NCBI GenBank assembly: GCA_015680905.1
Contig: CM027385.1
Location: 81,923,501 to 81,987,500 of the forward strand
From: Coptis chinensis
Taxonomy: Eukaryota; Streptophyta; Magnoliopsida; Ranunculales; Ranunculaceae
DNA: 64,000 bases
Direction: 5' to 3'
Below the pieces are notes generated by a model. The model saw only the letters and a program-made list of their open reading frames with translations, was not told the DNA's origin and did no database searches. This document shows, one piece after another, positions 38,396 through 51,436 of this stretch (position 1 is its first letter; each line of letters opens with the position of its first letter). The translations under genes were made by a program, and so were the position numbers.

Positions 38396-40425
38396 CTTTA
38401 AAATGAAATATTTGAACTTCACTCACACAGTCTACAAGCACCATAACAAAAATGACGTGTGATTATCATATTCTGCTCAACTCGACAATTATCAAGAACA
38501 ACTACAATTCATCCCACACTTGTTTGCTCAGAACAAATGGAAGTACGCAAAATGAAGTTAGAATCACTAATATATGATCTAGAGAAAATGGGCAGCTTAT
38601 GATAATAAAAAATTAAAAACCACCAAGAAAAGAAAAGTTTGGACCGCTCGAAACATATTATGATGCTTAAAACATTAGCATAGATAAAGATAATGATCAT
38701 TGTTTTAGTGAAAATATCATAAAACTAACTGGCTCTGAGATAAGGGTTCTTTTACTTACATGAAGAATCTTAGATACTAAAGTCAGATACTAGATTCTGC
38801 TAAACCCCAGAAAAGAAAACAGACAGACATACTTATTCCAAAGGTACTTATCTATCAGCAGTAAGTAGACATTAATTCTCTCACATTAGAGTATAATAAG
38901 AAAGCAATATTAGGATAAGTTCAATTTAAAGTAGCAATTAAATGAATTTTAATCAGATATGAAAGGTGTGTCATGCTTTACAAGTCCACAAGGCACAACT
39001 TAGTAACTAAGAAAACAAAAGCCTGACATGTAAGTCCGGATATATTAATTTGATTCCTTCTTTCAATTAAAAGTTTACACAACTAAAGCAAGGTTCAACA
39101 TTCTTTGGCGCCAACTAATTATACAATGCTTACTTTCCTAGATACTAGTTCTGACTCGATAATTGTTCACCTTACCAAAATTAAAAGACCGCATTTCTAG
39201 TACAATGGCAATATACACAACCTGACCATATTCAACGGGGACATGAGAGTATAACTTCGATCAACACAACTACACAAGGATATGCCAGGAGGCATGGAGA
39301 ACATAAAAAGTAGGAATGTAATAATATTCTCGCCCGGTCTTCAAGCATCATTTGGCCACCAAGATACAACCGAGAAATTTGCAACTTACCTTCACTGTTA
39401 TATATAATGGGGAAAAAAGATGAACTTTTGGATTTAACTAACATAAGAAATAAATCACGGTAAATATAGTTTAGTCGCGATAGTAAATATTTAACTTTGA
39501 AAGATGAACTTGGATGCTAGACCAGGAGCTACGCAACACTAAGAAAGAAAAATTAAAGGATTTGTTTTTGAAGCTACGCTAAAACTCCATGCATCCCGGG
39601 AACCCAACAATTTTACTTGCATCCAGATTATAACCTTGAGTTAATTAAAGTTTCAGATATGCTCAAAGTCGGACACCATCCAATTTGGAAAAAGGACCAT
39701 TCAAAGATGTTAGGACTCACTTTTCGACGAGTTTTACTTGTGGTGCTTTTTATCTTTCCATCATACTACCTAGTTCTTGGGCACTCTTCTGATCCTAGTA
39801 TTGCTCTATTGCTTCTCCCCCACTTGAGTCATTATCCGCCTCTTCTTTATAGCTCTCAGCTCCCTCGATTCATCTTCTATGGCGGCATCATCCCCGACAT
39901 ATTGAAATCCATTTCGATTTTGGGTTTGAAAAGCCTTTTTTAAAACCAACGTAGGTGTTCATAACTTCTTTAAAATAGATTCTAAACAATAAAATTATAA
40001 TTATCGGGATCGCAGCTTAAAATTAAAACAGACGCCGATGAAGAAAACAACTAAATGCAAACGAAAAACAGATAAGCAAAACTGCTCAATCTAGTACCTT
40101 AAATTTAGGGTTTGACTTGTTACCCAGAATCGGTTTTCAAACGAATCAAAACCATGGAAAGCATGGTCCTAGGGCCTTCTATATTAAAAAGGCAAGTTTG
40201 TAAAGAAGCTTATGTCAACGAAAATAATTGATTGACTTGGCACTTTTTCTTACCTCGCCTTTTAGGCGGAGTATTTCCAAGCGTGATTTTGCGGTCGACA
40301 CTAGCATTTCCAAATGGTTGCTTCAAATTGTTTCCACAGCTTAATGGTGACCACTAACGTCCCCCAAACAACGTAGAAGAAGTTCAACCTTTCCTGAATC
40401 GGGGGTGGACTAGATCGAATCAAGT
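38396..40425. other. Unassigned sequence upstream of the glycolate oxidase relic
   Basis: This is AT-rich sequence with no supported gene. An open frame at 39,617-39,943 (108 codons, plus strand) has hydrophobic runs but no family match. The opposite strand there also reads partly open. I assign neither. Confidence 0.3.
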
Positions 40426-40731
40426 CTATGCAAAAGGAATTGCCTCTGCAGCAGCCCCCGACCGAAGTTTTAGAGACTTTCGCGAGGCAAAAGTGATTAA
40501 GCTTGCCCGAGATGGAAAAAGTGAATCAAAGTAGCTTCTTAGGTTGCCTCCGAACCAGTCTTGAGTGATGTGACCAAAGTGGGGATCTTTGAGTGTCGCG
40601 GGCTCAGCTGGCCCCTCGACGCGGAAATTGCTAAATAGTGAATTAAGAGCTTTGAGGTACTCCTCGTTCACACTTCCAAGAGCCCATAAATCCTTTTCTA
40701 TAGCGGTGCCGCAGGGAATGAACAAATTCAC
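40426..40731 (-). CDS. Hypothetical 101-aa ORF, unidentified
   Basis: The open frame starts MNLFIPCGTAIEKDLWALGS and continues KALNSLFSNFRVEGPAEPAT, HITQDWFGGNL and LFPSRASLITFASRKSLKLR. Its composition is protein-like and less AT-biased than the surroundings. No domain is recognised. It could be an exon, a transposon fragment or chance. Confidence 0.25.
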   Translation of the reverse strand: MNLFIPCGTAIEKDLWALGSVNEEYLKALNSLFSNFRVEGPAEPATLKDPHFGHITQDWFGGNLRSYFDSLFPSRASLITFASRKSLKLRSGAAAEAIPFA

Positions 40732-41995
40732 CGGACAAAAGAAATATTAGTTATGAACATGAAAAAACAAACCGGGAGCACCAAGGAACAACTAATATCC
40801 GGTTATATTAAAGCAAACCCGGTATCGAACCACCGGGGAAAATGGTCTAAATCCCAAAAGTAAACTACATCCCTGCTGATAATGATGTTGCACATTAGTA
40901 ACCCAAGAGACCGCTAGTCCTTCACCGATAAATGCAAATGAATTAGAGATGAGAGATCGCGCTAAATAACAAAATAAGAAGTTGACTCGTGATCTTGAAA
41001 GCATTATTCCTCCAAAGCGGCTCACCTCCTTTTTAAAAAAACCGATATACATAAACAGGAGAGAAAGCCTTTAGAACTATGACCATGTTTCCAAATGTTG
41101 AATGCAATCGACACCTCCCATCATAAGAAACCAAAGGAATGCGATTGGAGCAAAGAGCCACCCAACTTTATCGATTCCATAACTTTGCATACTAAACAAG
41201 CAAAAATAACTGTAATAATCGAGATCCCGTTTTAAGCCCTTATATTTTCTTCAAATATAGAAATTTCCCTCTCATAATTGTTTTAAAAAAAACGATAGAA
41301 AGTGTTACCCGAACTAAAGGTAATCATCCCGATTATCAAGTTTATTTTCCTACAAAAAGATGATGAAAGGGCATCCAAACAAAGACATGGGCAAGTGTGT
41401 GAGTCCACAACTGATGAACCTATAAGTGATATAGCCCCACCATCTTCTTAGCTCTCACATACGATTCTTTCCAAACTTCACCAAAACTTCTTCTTCAACC
41501 GGGTATGAACTACAGAAAAATAAGAGATACCCTCTTGGTAAAATTTGAAAATAAATATTGGTATTGAAAAAACCGAATATTAACACCTTGATACCAAAAG
41601 ATTCAACCCAGATTCAAAGCAGAAGTGAATAGGTAGAAATGAAGGGATATTCTGATTTTTTTTTCAATGAAAGAAGATACTTAATGTGTTATCTCCGAGA
41701 CCAAACACAATGTGGCAATTTTATTTTGATACATCATCCTCATTTGACTAACACATTTGATTAAAGCATTACTCAAATAATAATAAAATGAGTTAAAGTA
41801 AACCAAATCAAAGTCGGTAGCCTTTGATTTGAAGGTATGATACTAGTATGCTACATATGATACTAGTCTCCATACACCTCTTTTGTTCGAATATTTTTTT
41901 TTGCATTGAAGGTATATAATACTAGTCTACTACAATTGTAAAGCTATATAAACCGCGACATTTCTAATTCCACAAAATGCATTACCACTAGTATA
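40732..41995. other. Unassigned sequence left of the CACTA-like element
   Basis: No gene, RNA or repeat structure can be supported. ORF-like stretches such as 40,792-41,052 on the minus strand have no family resemblance. Confidence 0.3.
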
Positions 41996-43155
41996 AAAGC
42001 CCGCTTAACTATAGGTGTTTCATCAAACAATGTAGTATAAAATGTGGAATATGGGGAACTGAAAATAGAATATGGGGAAAAATAAAAATGCATTCTTCAC
42101 AGTTGGTTATATATAAAATGGAGCTTTTAGAATTAGTATAAGAGACAAAAAAAAAGATAGCCAGTGCATATCTATAGAATACTAAACTTTTTACCGACAC
42201 TAAAATATATAATACACACTTACGTAAAAGCAAAGAAAAACAAATTAAGGAACCCGTTTTGTCATCCAAAGCAATTTAAACAAGAAGATCGGACATTATG
42301 TAAAAAGCCCTTTGTCGAAACACAAATCAAATTGGACAAACTTACCAGAAATTATGGAGACAGACGAATATTCTCAGAGCTGAAATTAATCAAACACAAG
42401 TTTTAATAAAACAGCTAGAAAAGAAATCATGTTTCACTTATTGAACACAAGTTTTAAATAAATAACTAAAGTTTTCATCTTTTAAAAGCCGGTGTTCAAA
42501 CGAGTAGTAGTGGCAGTGGAGGAGGAGATGCGTGGTGGCAGAGAGATGAGGTGGTGGCTTTGTAGTGAAGGAAAGTGAATATTTTTTAAGGATTAAACAT
42601 GCAAAAACTAGAAAACGAAGTGAGAATGAGGCTGAGATACAAACAAATCAACTAAATATTCAAACATTGAAATTACCCTTCAGGGTTGAGAAGGGCGTCG
42701 GTGCAATGAAATTCAAGGGCGTCGGTGCAATGAAATTCAAGAGGTAATAGTCTGACGTACTCAGCAGCTATTGCAGAAGGAAGAAAAACTGAAAACTTCG
42801 GCGGTGTTAGAGTCGGTTTTATTATTTTAATTTTAGGGTTTAATTTTTTTCATGAAATTTTAGAAGCGTGGGAAGTGAAATCTTTGCCGCTTTTGAATAG
42901 ATATGCCGGACGGTTAAGAAGTACGGCTATATTTTGAGTGTCCGTTGAAACAAACAATGGTTAAAAGGCGGTCGAACTAACCGATAGCTAAAAACTGTTA
43001 AATGACCGGCCGGATGAGAACAAAACAATTGTAATACCTCCGACGGATGGCCAACTAATACCCGTGACGGATAAAAGGCGTTGATAACTTCCTATGGTTA
43101 TAAACCATTTCTTAATCTTTCTAAAGTCTATCTAAAAAAGTCGTTTTTTGTAGTG
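41996..43155. mobile_element. CACTA (En/Spm)-like non-autonomous element, tentative
   Basis: The left end is CACTAGTATAAAAGCCCGC. The right end reads AAAAAAGTCGTTTTTTGTAGTG, that is CACTACAAAAAACGAC on the reverse strand. The last 260 bp are rich in short GACGG/CCGTC-type words, as in CACTA subterminal regions. The flanking trinucleotides (TAC left, ATA right) do not match, so one end may be misassigned. No transposase is present. Confidence 0.45.
42691..42738 (+). repeat. 24-bp perfect tandem duplication
   Basis: Two identical 24-base units with core AAGGGCGTCGGTGCAATGAA lie back to back within the CACTA-like element. Confidence 0.95.
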
Positions 43156-43199
43156 ATATTATTACTCTTTGAATGCTAACCGGAGTCACGGACATAATT

Positions 43200-43560
43200 C
43201 ATTGACCACTTTGAACCTAGATCTTGGGATCTCCAAATCACTAGGTTGGTTTTTCCATTATGAGGACTCTTGGTTGATTATCTCCAAAGGCTTTAAGCTC
43301 GTTCCTTGATAATCTTTCCACTTGCTCTCTTGTTAAACCTTTTGTAAAAGCGGATCCACAATGTTATCTTTTGACCTTACATAGTTGATTGAGATAACTC
43401 CATTTGAGAGCAATCGTCTAATCGGTGTTATGCCTACGGCGATGTGGTCGAGACTTCCCTGTTATACATGCTACTTTGTGCTCTCTACCAACAGTTAGGT
43501 ACATCCAAAGATATACACATGACTGGCCGCACGAGTTTAGCCCAGTTTGGAATATCCTCT
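43200..43560 (-). pseudogene. Ty1/copia RNase H-end remnant
   Basis: On the minus strand, shifted frames give NGVISINYVRSKDNIVDP, then TKGLTREQVERLSRNELKAF. This matches the end of copia polyproteins (a VISI-x-YV motif, then DPLTKGL). One frameshift separates the two parts. No LTRs or target duplications could be placed with confidence. Sequence to the right, to about 45,800, may belong to the same decayed element. Confidence 0.6.
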
Positions 43561-46500
43561 AAGAAATTTTGAAGCCACTTTCGGCTTCTTTTCCATATGT
43601 CCAACGCTATGAATTACGATTCCATTGTGGACCTTGCTATGCACGTTTGCTTTGAGGGATTTCAAAGAAATTTATGCATCTCTCCTAGAGTAAAACACCA
43701 CATTTGATGTTTTTTTTTTAGTAATGCTTCAACAAATTTCCAATTTTGAATTAATTAATTCAAAGAGATTCATAATCCCCACATTTTCCAATTTCTCATG
43801 ACAAAGTCAATAAATTGGAAAACCATTTAGATATATGTGTAGCAAGTGAGGCCTTGTTAAAGAATGTCACATATCATTCATATAATTGTCTAAAACACTT
43901 CTAAGACTTCAATTTTGCTTACAAGTATGCTTACGAGAACAATATCTTAAACAATCTTCTTTATTATTGACCTCTTTGGTATGATAGTAAAACACATATA
44001 TCTTACAAATAGTAAAATATTTTTAACCCTTTTAGCAAAATATTCCTATTCTAACATCCGAATGAAACAAGGATTCCTCGGAATCTTGGATCATAATTCC
44101 CCAAGTGTGGCATTACTACCACCTTGTTCTCTTTCAAAAGTTCATTTCAAGAATGACTTGAAAATGGTCTAAGCGAAGCTACCATCAAGTCCACCTTTCC
44201 TCCCAATTGTGCATCTTAATGTCAACTTCCAAAGCGAGTCCTTTCACCTCGCTTCTTGGTTCAAGCCTCTCGTAGAGTCAGAATACATTCATGAAGTTTC
44301 AATCCAATAGCCTCGGATACATATTCAAAGATTAACTTATGAGTTGAACCAATATCCATTATTCTTTAGTAGACACGTAGTTGTTGAAGTTCCACTTCTA
44401 CTAACATAAAAGTGGATTATCGGGACCAAAATGTTCATACCATTCAACGAACTAGTAGGTCTAGAGAAATGAAATAGAACAACGTTAATAGGAGAACCTG
44501 GTGGTGTTGTCATTTCTATTATGAAATAGAAACACACTTTGTTATTCTTTAAAACCAAAAAGGGAAAACAGAAACAATTCGATAAAAAGATACACTCACA
44601 AACTAATATGTGAACTTGCTTCTGTTTGGAGGAAAAAGAGTGCATGAGATGTCCTTTTAGAAGGTTCAAAATCGGAAAGTGTGAAAAGTACCTTGTTGTC
44701 AAGTTTCCTTTATGTCGGTTCAATACTAGAACCAATGAATGACTTCAGTTCTTCACCGTTTCGCCCTTAATCACATAAATGATTAAAGTACTTTATCACT
44801 TTATAGCATTGTTGTGACTCTCTTGTTGGTTATTACCAACTGGTAAAAGTCATAATTCAAAACCTCGAGACTTTAATAAGAAACGATTGTCTACTTCTGT
44901 CTTTTTACTGTGTAGAAACTATTTGCTTTGAAAGTCACGGGGAGAACATAACAAGTCTCTAATAGGTACAAAACCTCTATTAAAGTTGAATCGTTAGTTT
45001 AGCATGTGCACTTCGTACTTTCTGACACATGTCATCCATTAAATAAGTCTAGCGGTTAGGACATTATACTCTCTAAATTTGTACCTTAAACTGTCTTATT
45101 CGCAACAGCAATATAACTGCTAACATAATGGGTTTGGAAAAAAAAAAAATGTACCTGTTCGCAACTTTTCAACGTAAATTAATTAATGAACCCAATTTAA
45201 CCAACGAGAAGAAACTGCCATGTGGTTATGCAAATACCATTTTGGCGCTATCAAAGAAATCCAATTAACATATGACATAACCTGGTATTTGTACCAATTT
45301 CATGCGTCAAATCCAGTATTTGTGGTGATAAAATTTTCTGCCACATTACAATCTTTTCCGCTAACGTCTTTACCAATAAAGAACGAAATCTGCTTCAAAA
45401 TTATTAGTGTATTTGTACTAAACAATAAGTATAGCCAAAATTAATTCGACCAAATTAATTCAAGGAAAAAATAAATCTGTCTTAAGTTTGTAGGAAACTT
45501 ATTTCAAAAAATATATTTATTGTTAAGTAAACAAGAAAATCAAATTGATATAACAAATATATCGTGAACAAATCTTTTTGAGTTCAACTAATTAACTTAA
45601 TTTACCAATTATTAAATCCAGAACTAGTGAAGATTCACTATGTAATCAATTAAGACAGTTTTTCCCCTCACTTTGCGGTCTTGAAGGTTGATGGGAAATT
45701 GTCTCCCCAAGATAGACATATTTCCTTCTATAAAATTTAGCCAAGACTTGATTACATAGAATCAAACAACACAACATAAGATTTGGTAGAGGCGGGGAGG
45801 AGAAAGATCGAACTCGTGTGATCCGGTGTGTCTTTTTTCTCCAAATTCATCCACTATTTATAGGTGAGTGGTGCATCTTGAAACAATATAGTGACTCTTG
45901 GAAAAAAAGTAAGCAACTCTTTGAAAAGTCACATGTTTGAAAGGCCACTATTTATTTGGTAGTGCATTTTTGAAGGTTATACCTTTTAGCATGATGCTTG
46001 TTTTGAACCAATCGCACATTATTTCCGAAGAAGGTCGCACTTTTTCGGTATAATGCACTATTTCAAACCAGTGCACCATTTCGAAAAGGTTTTTCTCACT
46101 TTACGTACTGTTTCAAGAGAAACTCATTTCATCTCAAGTGGGGTAACTTGGAAGACAAATAACTCATTCATATCTCATGGATTTGTACAAATCTATTTTT
46201 CTAACACGATTTAACAATGGTGGAGAATTAGGGGTTGGAGCAAATTTTCTGTGAGATTAACGATTGAAGGAAGGTTTAGTTCATTATGAGGATGGAGGCA
46301 ATCTTTGGGATTTCTAATCAATTGCTTTACGCGCGATCGCGTTAATAGCGAGGTAAATAATATTAGTGTAGGATCCATGTCGGGGGGATCAAATGTTAAT
46401 CCGGGTTGGAGGAACATTGAGGGGAGTACACATAGGACACTCAAACAATATCGGTTTGATGTATTCAAAGCGCCATTTGTGATTCAATTAAGAGGTCTCC

Positions 46501-47068
46501 GATTTTGATTCTTGTTCAATTGGTCGGAAGGGTATCTCCAATGAAACTCCTCACATTTTGCGCAAATGAGCATTGAAAGCAATCTCCACTTAAGGTTTGA
46601 AACCATCGCACCATAGCAATTTATATCGAAATCAACGAAACAGTTCTTACCCTATTAGAAATCATCGGAATAGCCGCCACTGAGATTGGGAGCTATCATA
46701 GTATTGGAATTAATGGGAAGACATGTTCTCGAAAAGCTACCATGGGCTCGAGGGCCAAGCTCAAACATTTTTAAACAAAGGCGGTGCTAATAGATCAAAT
46801 TACACGTGTTTACGGAAGGGAAGGTCCTCAATCGGGATAATGCATGGGAAGGGATGTTCAATATGGTAGAGTCTAGCAATCATTTCGACACTCCATCAAT
46901 CTCAATAATGTTAATGGAGCTTTGCCCGCCGGTGAGCACCAAACCGATGGAAGATGTGCCTCGATGTTCTTAGCAGGCAGAGTGACCATTTACATGCATA
47001 CTATAAGAATTGAAGCCCTCACATTAACCACTTGAGGTATCAAAGCACAGCTTACACCTCTCCATTGC
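43561..47068. other. Unassigned, probably decayed repeat-derived DNA
   Basis: No gene can be supported over 3.5 kb. Open frames such as 44,337-44,735 (minus) and 46,305-46,508 (plus) show no family motifs. The sequence up to about 45,800 could be further remains of the copia element on the minus strand. The right end abuts the hAT-like element that starts copy B. Confidence 0.3.
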
Positions 47069-48410
47069 TAGGGCCGGTTCTACCCTATAGCAAAATAAGC
47101 AGCCGCTTAGGGCCCGCAGTCCAAGGGGCCCAATATATCCTAGCACACCTACAGTCCTAAGTCTATTATTGTTTTATTGTGAAAAAAAAAGCTCACTATT
47201 TGTTTTTCATTTATTTTAATCTGTTAGATAAACGGTTTTACATTAGAAAATTGGAAATTAGAAAATCGCATTAAACCCGTTCGTTTCCTTAGCATTTTCG
47301 CCTTCTCTAATAAATAAACAGGCACGTCTCCATAACTAATTAAACTTCTTCAACAGCCTATGACAATTTATCAAATTGAAGCCAACACTTTAATATTATT
47401 TCTATCATTCTTTTGTCTTATTTAGTTTTTATATATTGTTTAATTTGGTGTAGAATTCTCTCTCTTTCTCTTGTGTAATTCTTTATTAAATAAATATATT
47501 GAAATTTTAAGTTTGTGACATTGTTGCTTGGCTATGATCTGCTACGATGTTATAGGTGTAGGATATTTTTTTATTCTTCTACTATTCCTCATGTATTTAT
47601 GGTGTTTTGTCTTAGATCTCTCTGTATGTGAAGATCTCTCTCACAACACTCATATGTTTCTACTTCACTTTGTATTTCTGTTCTTTTTATCAATAAAATT
47701 CAATTAAAAAAAAAGTTTGTGGAGAGACTATTCAAGAAAGAATAAAGAAAATGTTAGGATCAATTTTGACAATAATTGTTATCTTTTAAATTTCTTGTTA
47801 TAAAAAAAATATATTTGTAGGAGAGATTATTCAAGAAAGAAAAAAGAAAATGTTAGGATCAATTTTTACAATAATTGTTATCTTCTAAATTTTTTGTTAT
47901 AAAAAAAAAATTTTTTGTGGGGGAGACTATTCAAGAAAGGAAAAAGAAAATGTTAGGATCAATTTTTACAATAATTGTTATTTTCTAAATTTTTTGTTAT
48001 AAAAAAAAATATTTGTGGGAGAGACTATTCAAGAAAGAATAAAGAAAATGTTTGAATCAATTTTGACAATAATTGTTATCTTTTAAATTTCTTGTTATAA
48101 AAAAAAATGTTTGTAAGGGAGACTATTCAAGAAAGAAAAAAGAAAATGTTAGGATCAATTTTTACAATAATTGTTATATTCTAAATTTTTTGTTATAAAA
48201 AAAAATTTTGTGGGGGATACTATTCAAGAAAGGAAAAAGAAAATGTTATGATCAATTTTTACAATAATTGTTATCTTCTAAATTTTTTGTTAAATAAACT
48301 AAGCGTTTGTATTCATATGAAATAACTTAAACAAATCATATTGATCTATAAAATGTAACAATTTTATTGGAACTTTGCTTAGGGCCCCCGATTGCCTTGA
48401 GTCGCCCCTG
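47069..48410 (+). mobile_element. hAT-like non-autonomous element, copy B
   Basis: It starts TAGGGCCGGTTCTACCC and ends GAGTCGCCCCTG. It retains about 50 bp near the left end (CCAAGGGGCCCAATATATCC) that copy A has lost, so it is the fuller copy. An internal array of about 95-bp units lies at 47,714-48,291. There is no transposase. Confidence 0.55.
47714..48291 (+). repeat. Tandem repeat of about 95 bp inside the hAT-like element, copy B
   Basis: The same six-unit array as at 7,968-8,546, with small differences in A-run length and single bases. Confidence 0.9.
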
Positions 48411-48417
48411 CATCTGA

Positions 48418-48663
48418 TTCAGGTTCAAGACCATCTTTCTCAATCATTGTCAAGGAACTACGTGCCATGGCAGCAGCTTTGAACACCAAGTGATCATTAT
48501 AATCCAAAATGAAGTCTGTTATAAAGTACATAGTATAATGAACACGCTGAGATGTTGATGCATGTGATGCTGATTGTCGTCCAGTTATGTTCTGAATGTT
48601 ACTCAAATCGGGTTGGGGAATGCTGTAAATACTAGGTTTTTGTACAGTTGCTACAATCTTCAA
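48418..48663 (-). CDS. Unidentified small antisense ORF, continuous in copy B
   Basis: The minus-strand frame reads MKIVATVQKPSIYSIPQPDL, SNIQNITGRQ, RVHYTMYFITDFILDYNDHL, VFKAAAMARSSLTMIEKDGL and EPESD, then runs into the hAT-like element at 48,410. The composition is convincingly protein-like, but I do not recognise the family. It is probably an exon of a gene truncated by the hAT-like element. It points away from the WDR43-like gene, whose ATG is about 250 bp off. In copy A the same frame carries a stop and a Helitron. Confidence 0.45.
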
Positions 48664-48915
48664 AGGAAGACTCTTAGTAGTACTGTTTGTATGTCTGTCT
48701 ATATGTTGCAGAGTAACTAGTCAATTTCGGCCAGTGGGCCATAAGTAAACAAATATGTAACGGGCCTCGCATCTTAATGAGTGGACCTTTGTTTTGGGCC
48801 CATGTTAATTACTAAAATTAAAAACAAAATTTTGAGTCCAACTCTAAAACCTTCAGCTGACAAAAACCCTAACATTTTTTTTTTTTTTTTTTATTATTCT
48901 TGCTTGCAAAGAAAG

Positions 48916-50437
48916 ATGGGTGTTGATAATTTGGAGGATTTGATAGCAACAAATGATACTTCAATCCACGAAGAAAGAAAGCTGAAAAATAAGAAGAAGA
49001 AGAAGAGAGCTGTGGAAAACGCGGGTAAGAGTTATTGAAATTGGAATCTCAGAACTAACCTTGTTTTTTGCGTGAATGCTTTTCTTAAATGCTGTAGATG
49101 TACTGCCTGTTGAAGATGATTTGAATGAACCTACCATTGGTGAGAAACTTGCAAGTTTAGAGTTACTTGAAGATGATAAAGTCAAAACTCCCGAAATAGA
49201 GATGACTTCTCCCAGCACTAAACCACCAAGTGCAGATTCAGTTCATGTGTTGCTTAAGCAGGCACTACTTGCTGATGACCGTGCATTATTGTTGGATTGC
49301 TTGCACACGCGAGACGAAAAGGTTTGTCACTCTTATGTCTTATCCAAAGTAAAGTTTTACTAAAAATTTTATTAATTTTTGAGACCAGGCATGTATTCTT
49401 TGTCTTTAGATGTTAATATGCCTATGCTGCGTATCTGTTAACTTGAAAGATATTACTGGCCATTTGTTGCCAATGCCATTGTCTGTACTGTACTGATCAG
49501 CACATTGGATTCTCTCAGGTTATTGCAAATTCAATCTCCCTTTTGACTCCATCAGACGTTCTCAAGCTCTTGGATTTCTTGATTTCTATAGTTCAGTCAA
49601 GGTAAATTGTCTGTGATATTCATGGGTTGTTGGATTACACACATCTGATAATTATGAATGTTTTAACTGGTTACCTCTGTACCATACAAATCTGTGTCTG
49701 AACCTTGAATTCACAGAGTACAGAACAGAAACATTTTTTGTTCTCCCCCCCTTTCATCTGAGTAAAATTTGATTGGAGTCAAAACAAAATTAGCACTTCC
49801 ATTTATGGTTGTTATTTTTGTATCCAAATTCCAAAACACTTTGGTGGATTTTAATATTGTGCATTTTTAATACCAGGGGTGCAGTCGTAGTTTGTGCCCT
49901 CCCGTGGTTGAAAAGTCTGCTTCTTCAACATGCAAGCACTATTATGTCCCAAGATTCTTCTATACGTGCACTGAATTCTCTATATCAGGTCTCTCTCTCT
50001 CTCTCTCTGTCTTGTAGAGGTATACTGTATTGCAACCACAAATTCAGATGTTTTTCTGACACAGATTTACTTCCAATTTATTTACTATCTGGATATTTAT
50101 TTGTCTTGCAGATTATTGAGTCTAGAGTTTCGACTTTTCAGTCAGCTCTTCAGCTATCTAGTGTTTTGGATTACCTTTTTGTAGGGGTGAGTGAACTTAG
50201 ATTTATAAAAGGAGGTCTTGGTGATAATACTTCTTGCTAATCCTATTTCACTTTCAACAGATTTATGATGACATGGCTGATGAGTCAAATACTTTTTCAC
50301 CCACTATTTATGAAGACAAGGATGAAAGTGATGAGGATGAACCTGATGATGCTACAGAAACTGATAATGAGAGTGATGAACCCCCACCAATAAATGGTTT
50401 TAGTGATCTTGATGTGAGTGATGGCATGAGTGAGTGA
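48916..50437 (+). CDS. WDR43/UTP5-like protein, C-terminal Utp12-domain-only gene, copy B
   Basis: This has the same six-exon structure as copy A: 48,916-49,024, 49,098-49,321, 49,519-49,601, 49,877-49,988, 50,112-50,186 and 50,261-50,437 (780 nt, 259 aa). Exon phases join without a break. It keeps the MTSP-type insertion (EMTSPSTKPPSADS) lost from copy A. Domain order is basic patch (KNKKKKKR), SVHVLLKQALLADDRALLLD, PWLKSLLLQHAST, ALNSLYQIIESRVSTFQSAL and the acidic tail DEDEPDDATETDNESDEP. The WD40 propeller is missing, as in copy A, so the truncation predates the duplication. The family role is small-subunit processome assembly. Whether the short protein is made is unknown. Confidence 0.8.
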
Positions 50438-51007
50438 CATTATTGTTAGTAATGGATGCAGGTATTTGGAAGAAAGGGTGTAGAACTCCACCATACAGAT
50501 GTATCGTCCCATTTCTGCAGACACTACGGGTATCCATCGGTTGCTGCTTGTGGTGTTGTATTAAAGCCTCAGGGTTTTATGCAAAGTTTTGACCTTAGTT
50601 GATTGTATACTTTTTCAATGCGTTTATATGAATTATTATTTTATGCTAAATTGTGTCCATCGGTTGCTGCGTTTGGTGTTTGTATTGTTGCGTTTAGCAT
50701 CAGGATTTTACTAAAGTTTAGACCTTACGTGATTGTACTATTCTAATGCGTTTATATGAATTACAGTTTTAGGTTCAGAGTATCAAGAACATGTTTGGAG
50801 TAAAAAATCCTGACCTTTAGTGCCATGCATCACGTTCTAATGACCTGGAAACCCCCTCAACCCTCCTTGATGTCCATATGAGCTTTACATGTAGCAAGTA
50901 TGAGAATGAACTAGAAGTAGACAACTCGTAACTATTCTCTGGCTCAGTAACAGTTGTTCCCATGAACACCCTTACAGTTTCATGTGTTTGTCACCAAGGT
51001 TGATGCT

Positions 51008-51197
51008 TCATCTTTTCTCCTCTTTTTCCAAAAACAGCACACGCAGCTCTTCCAAGTGTATTGTCTTGTTCAATGTTCCATCTTCTATTTTAATCTCTTT
51101 TCTCACCTCCTCGGCCATTTCAGGAGCTAATAGTGACGTGAAATATAATGCCCAGTTAAACAGTTTAGCGTTTTTTTCATCCACGTCAGATATATAA
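51008..51197 (-). pseudogene. Unidentified antisense coding relic, copy B
   Basis: This is the counterpart of 15,564-15,753. It has the same minus-strand reading (FNWALYFTSLLAPEMAEE then HLEELRVLFLEKEEKR and a stop). Confidence 0.35.
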
Positions 51198-51436
51198 GCA
51201 ACTCACAGAAAACAATTCGATCCCCCATGATTGATACTGCAAGCCCCATGATTAAATAGATTTTCTAAACAAACAAACCTACAAGAAGAAGATCGTCCTT
51301 CACCATCTATTCAGAGCTTATATTCTTTTATCAACTCTTGCACGACGCTCGTGTAAGCACACAAAACCATCCTTTTGTCTTGGTCATTGATTTCCGCTAT
51401 TTAGAACTGTTTAGAAAACGATCATTCTTTTTTAGC

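Noticed and set aside
43981..44172. Short plus-strand ORF, and the 132-codon minus-strand ORF at 44,337-44,735
   Set aside because: No motif or splice support, and the region is probably decayed repeat DNA.
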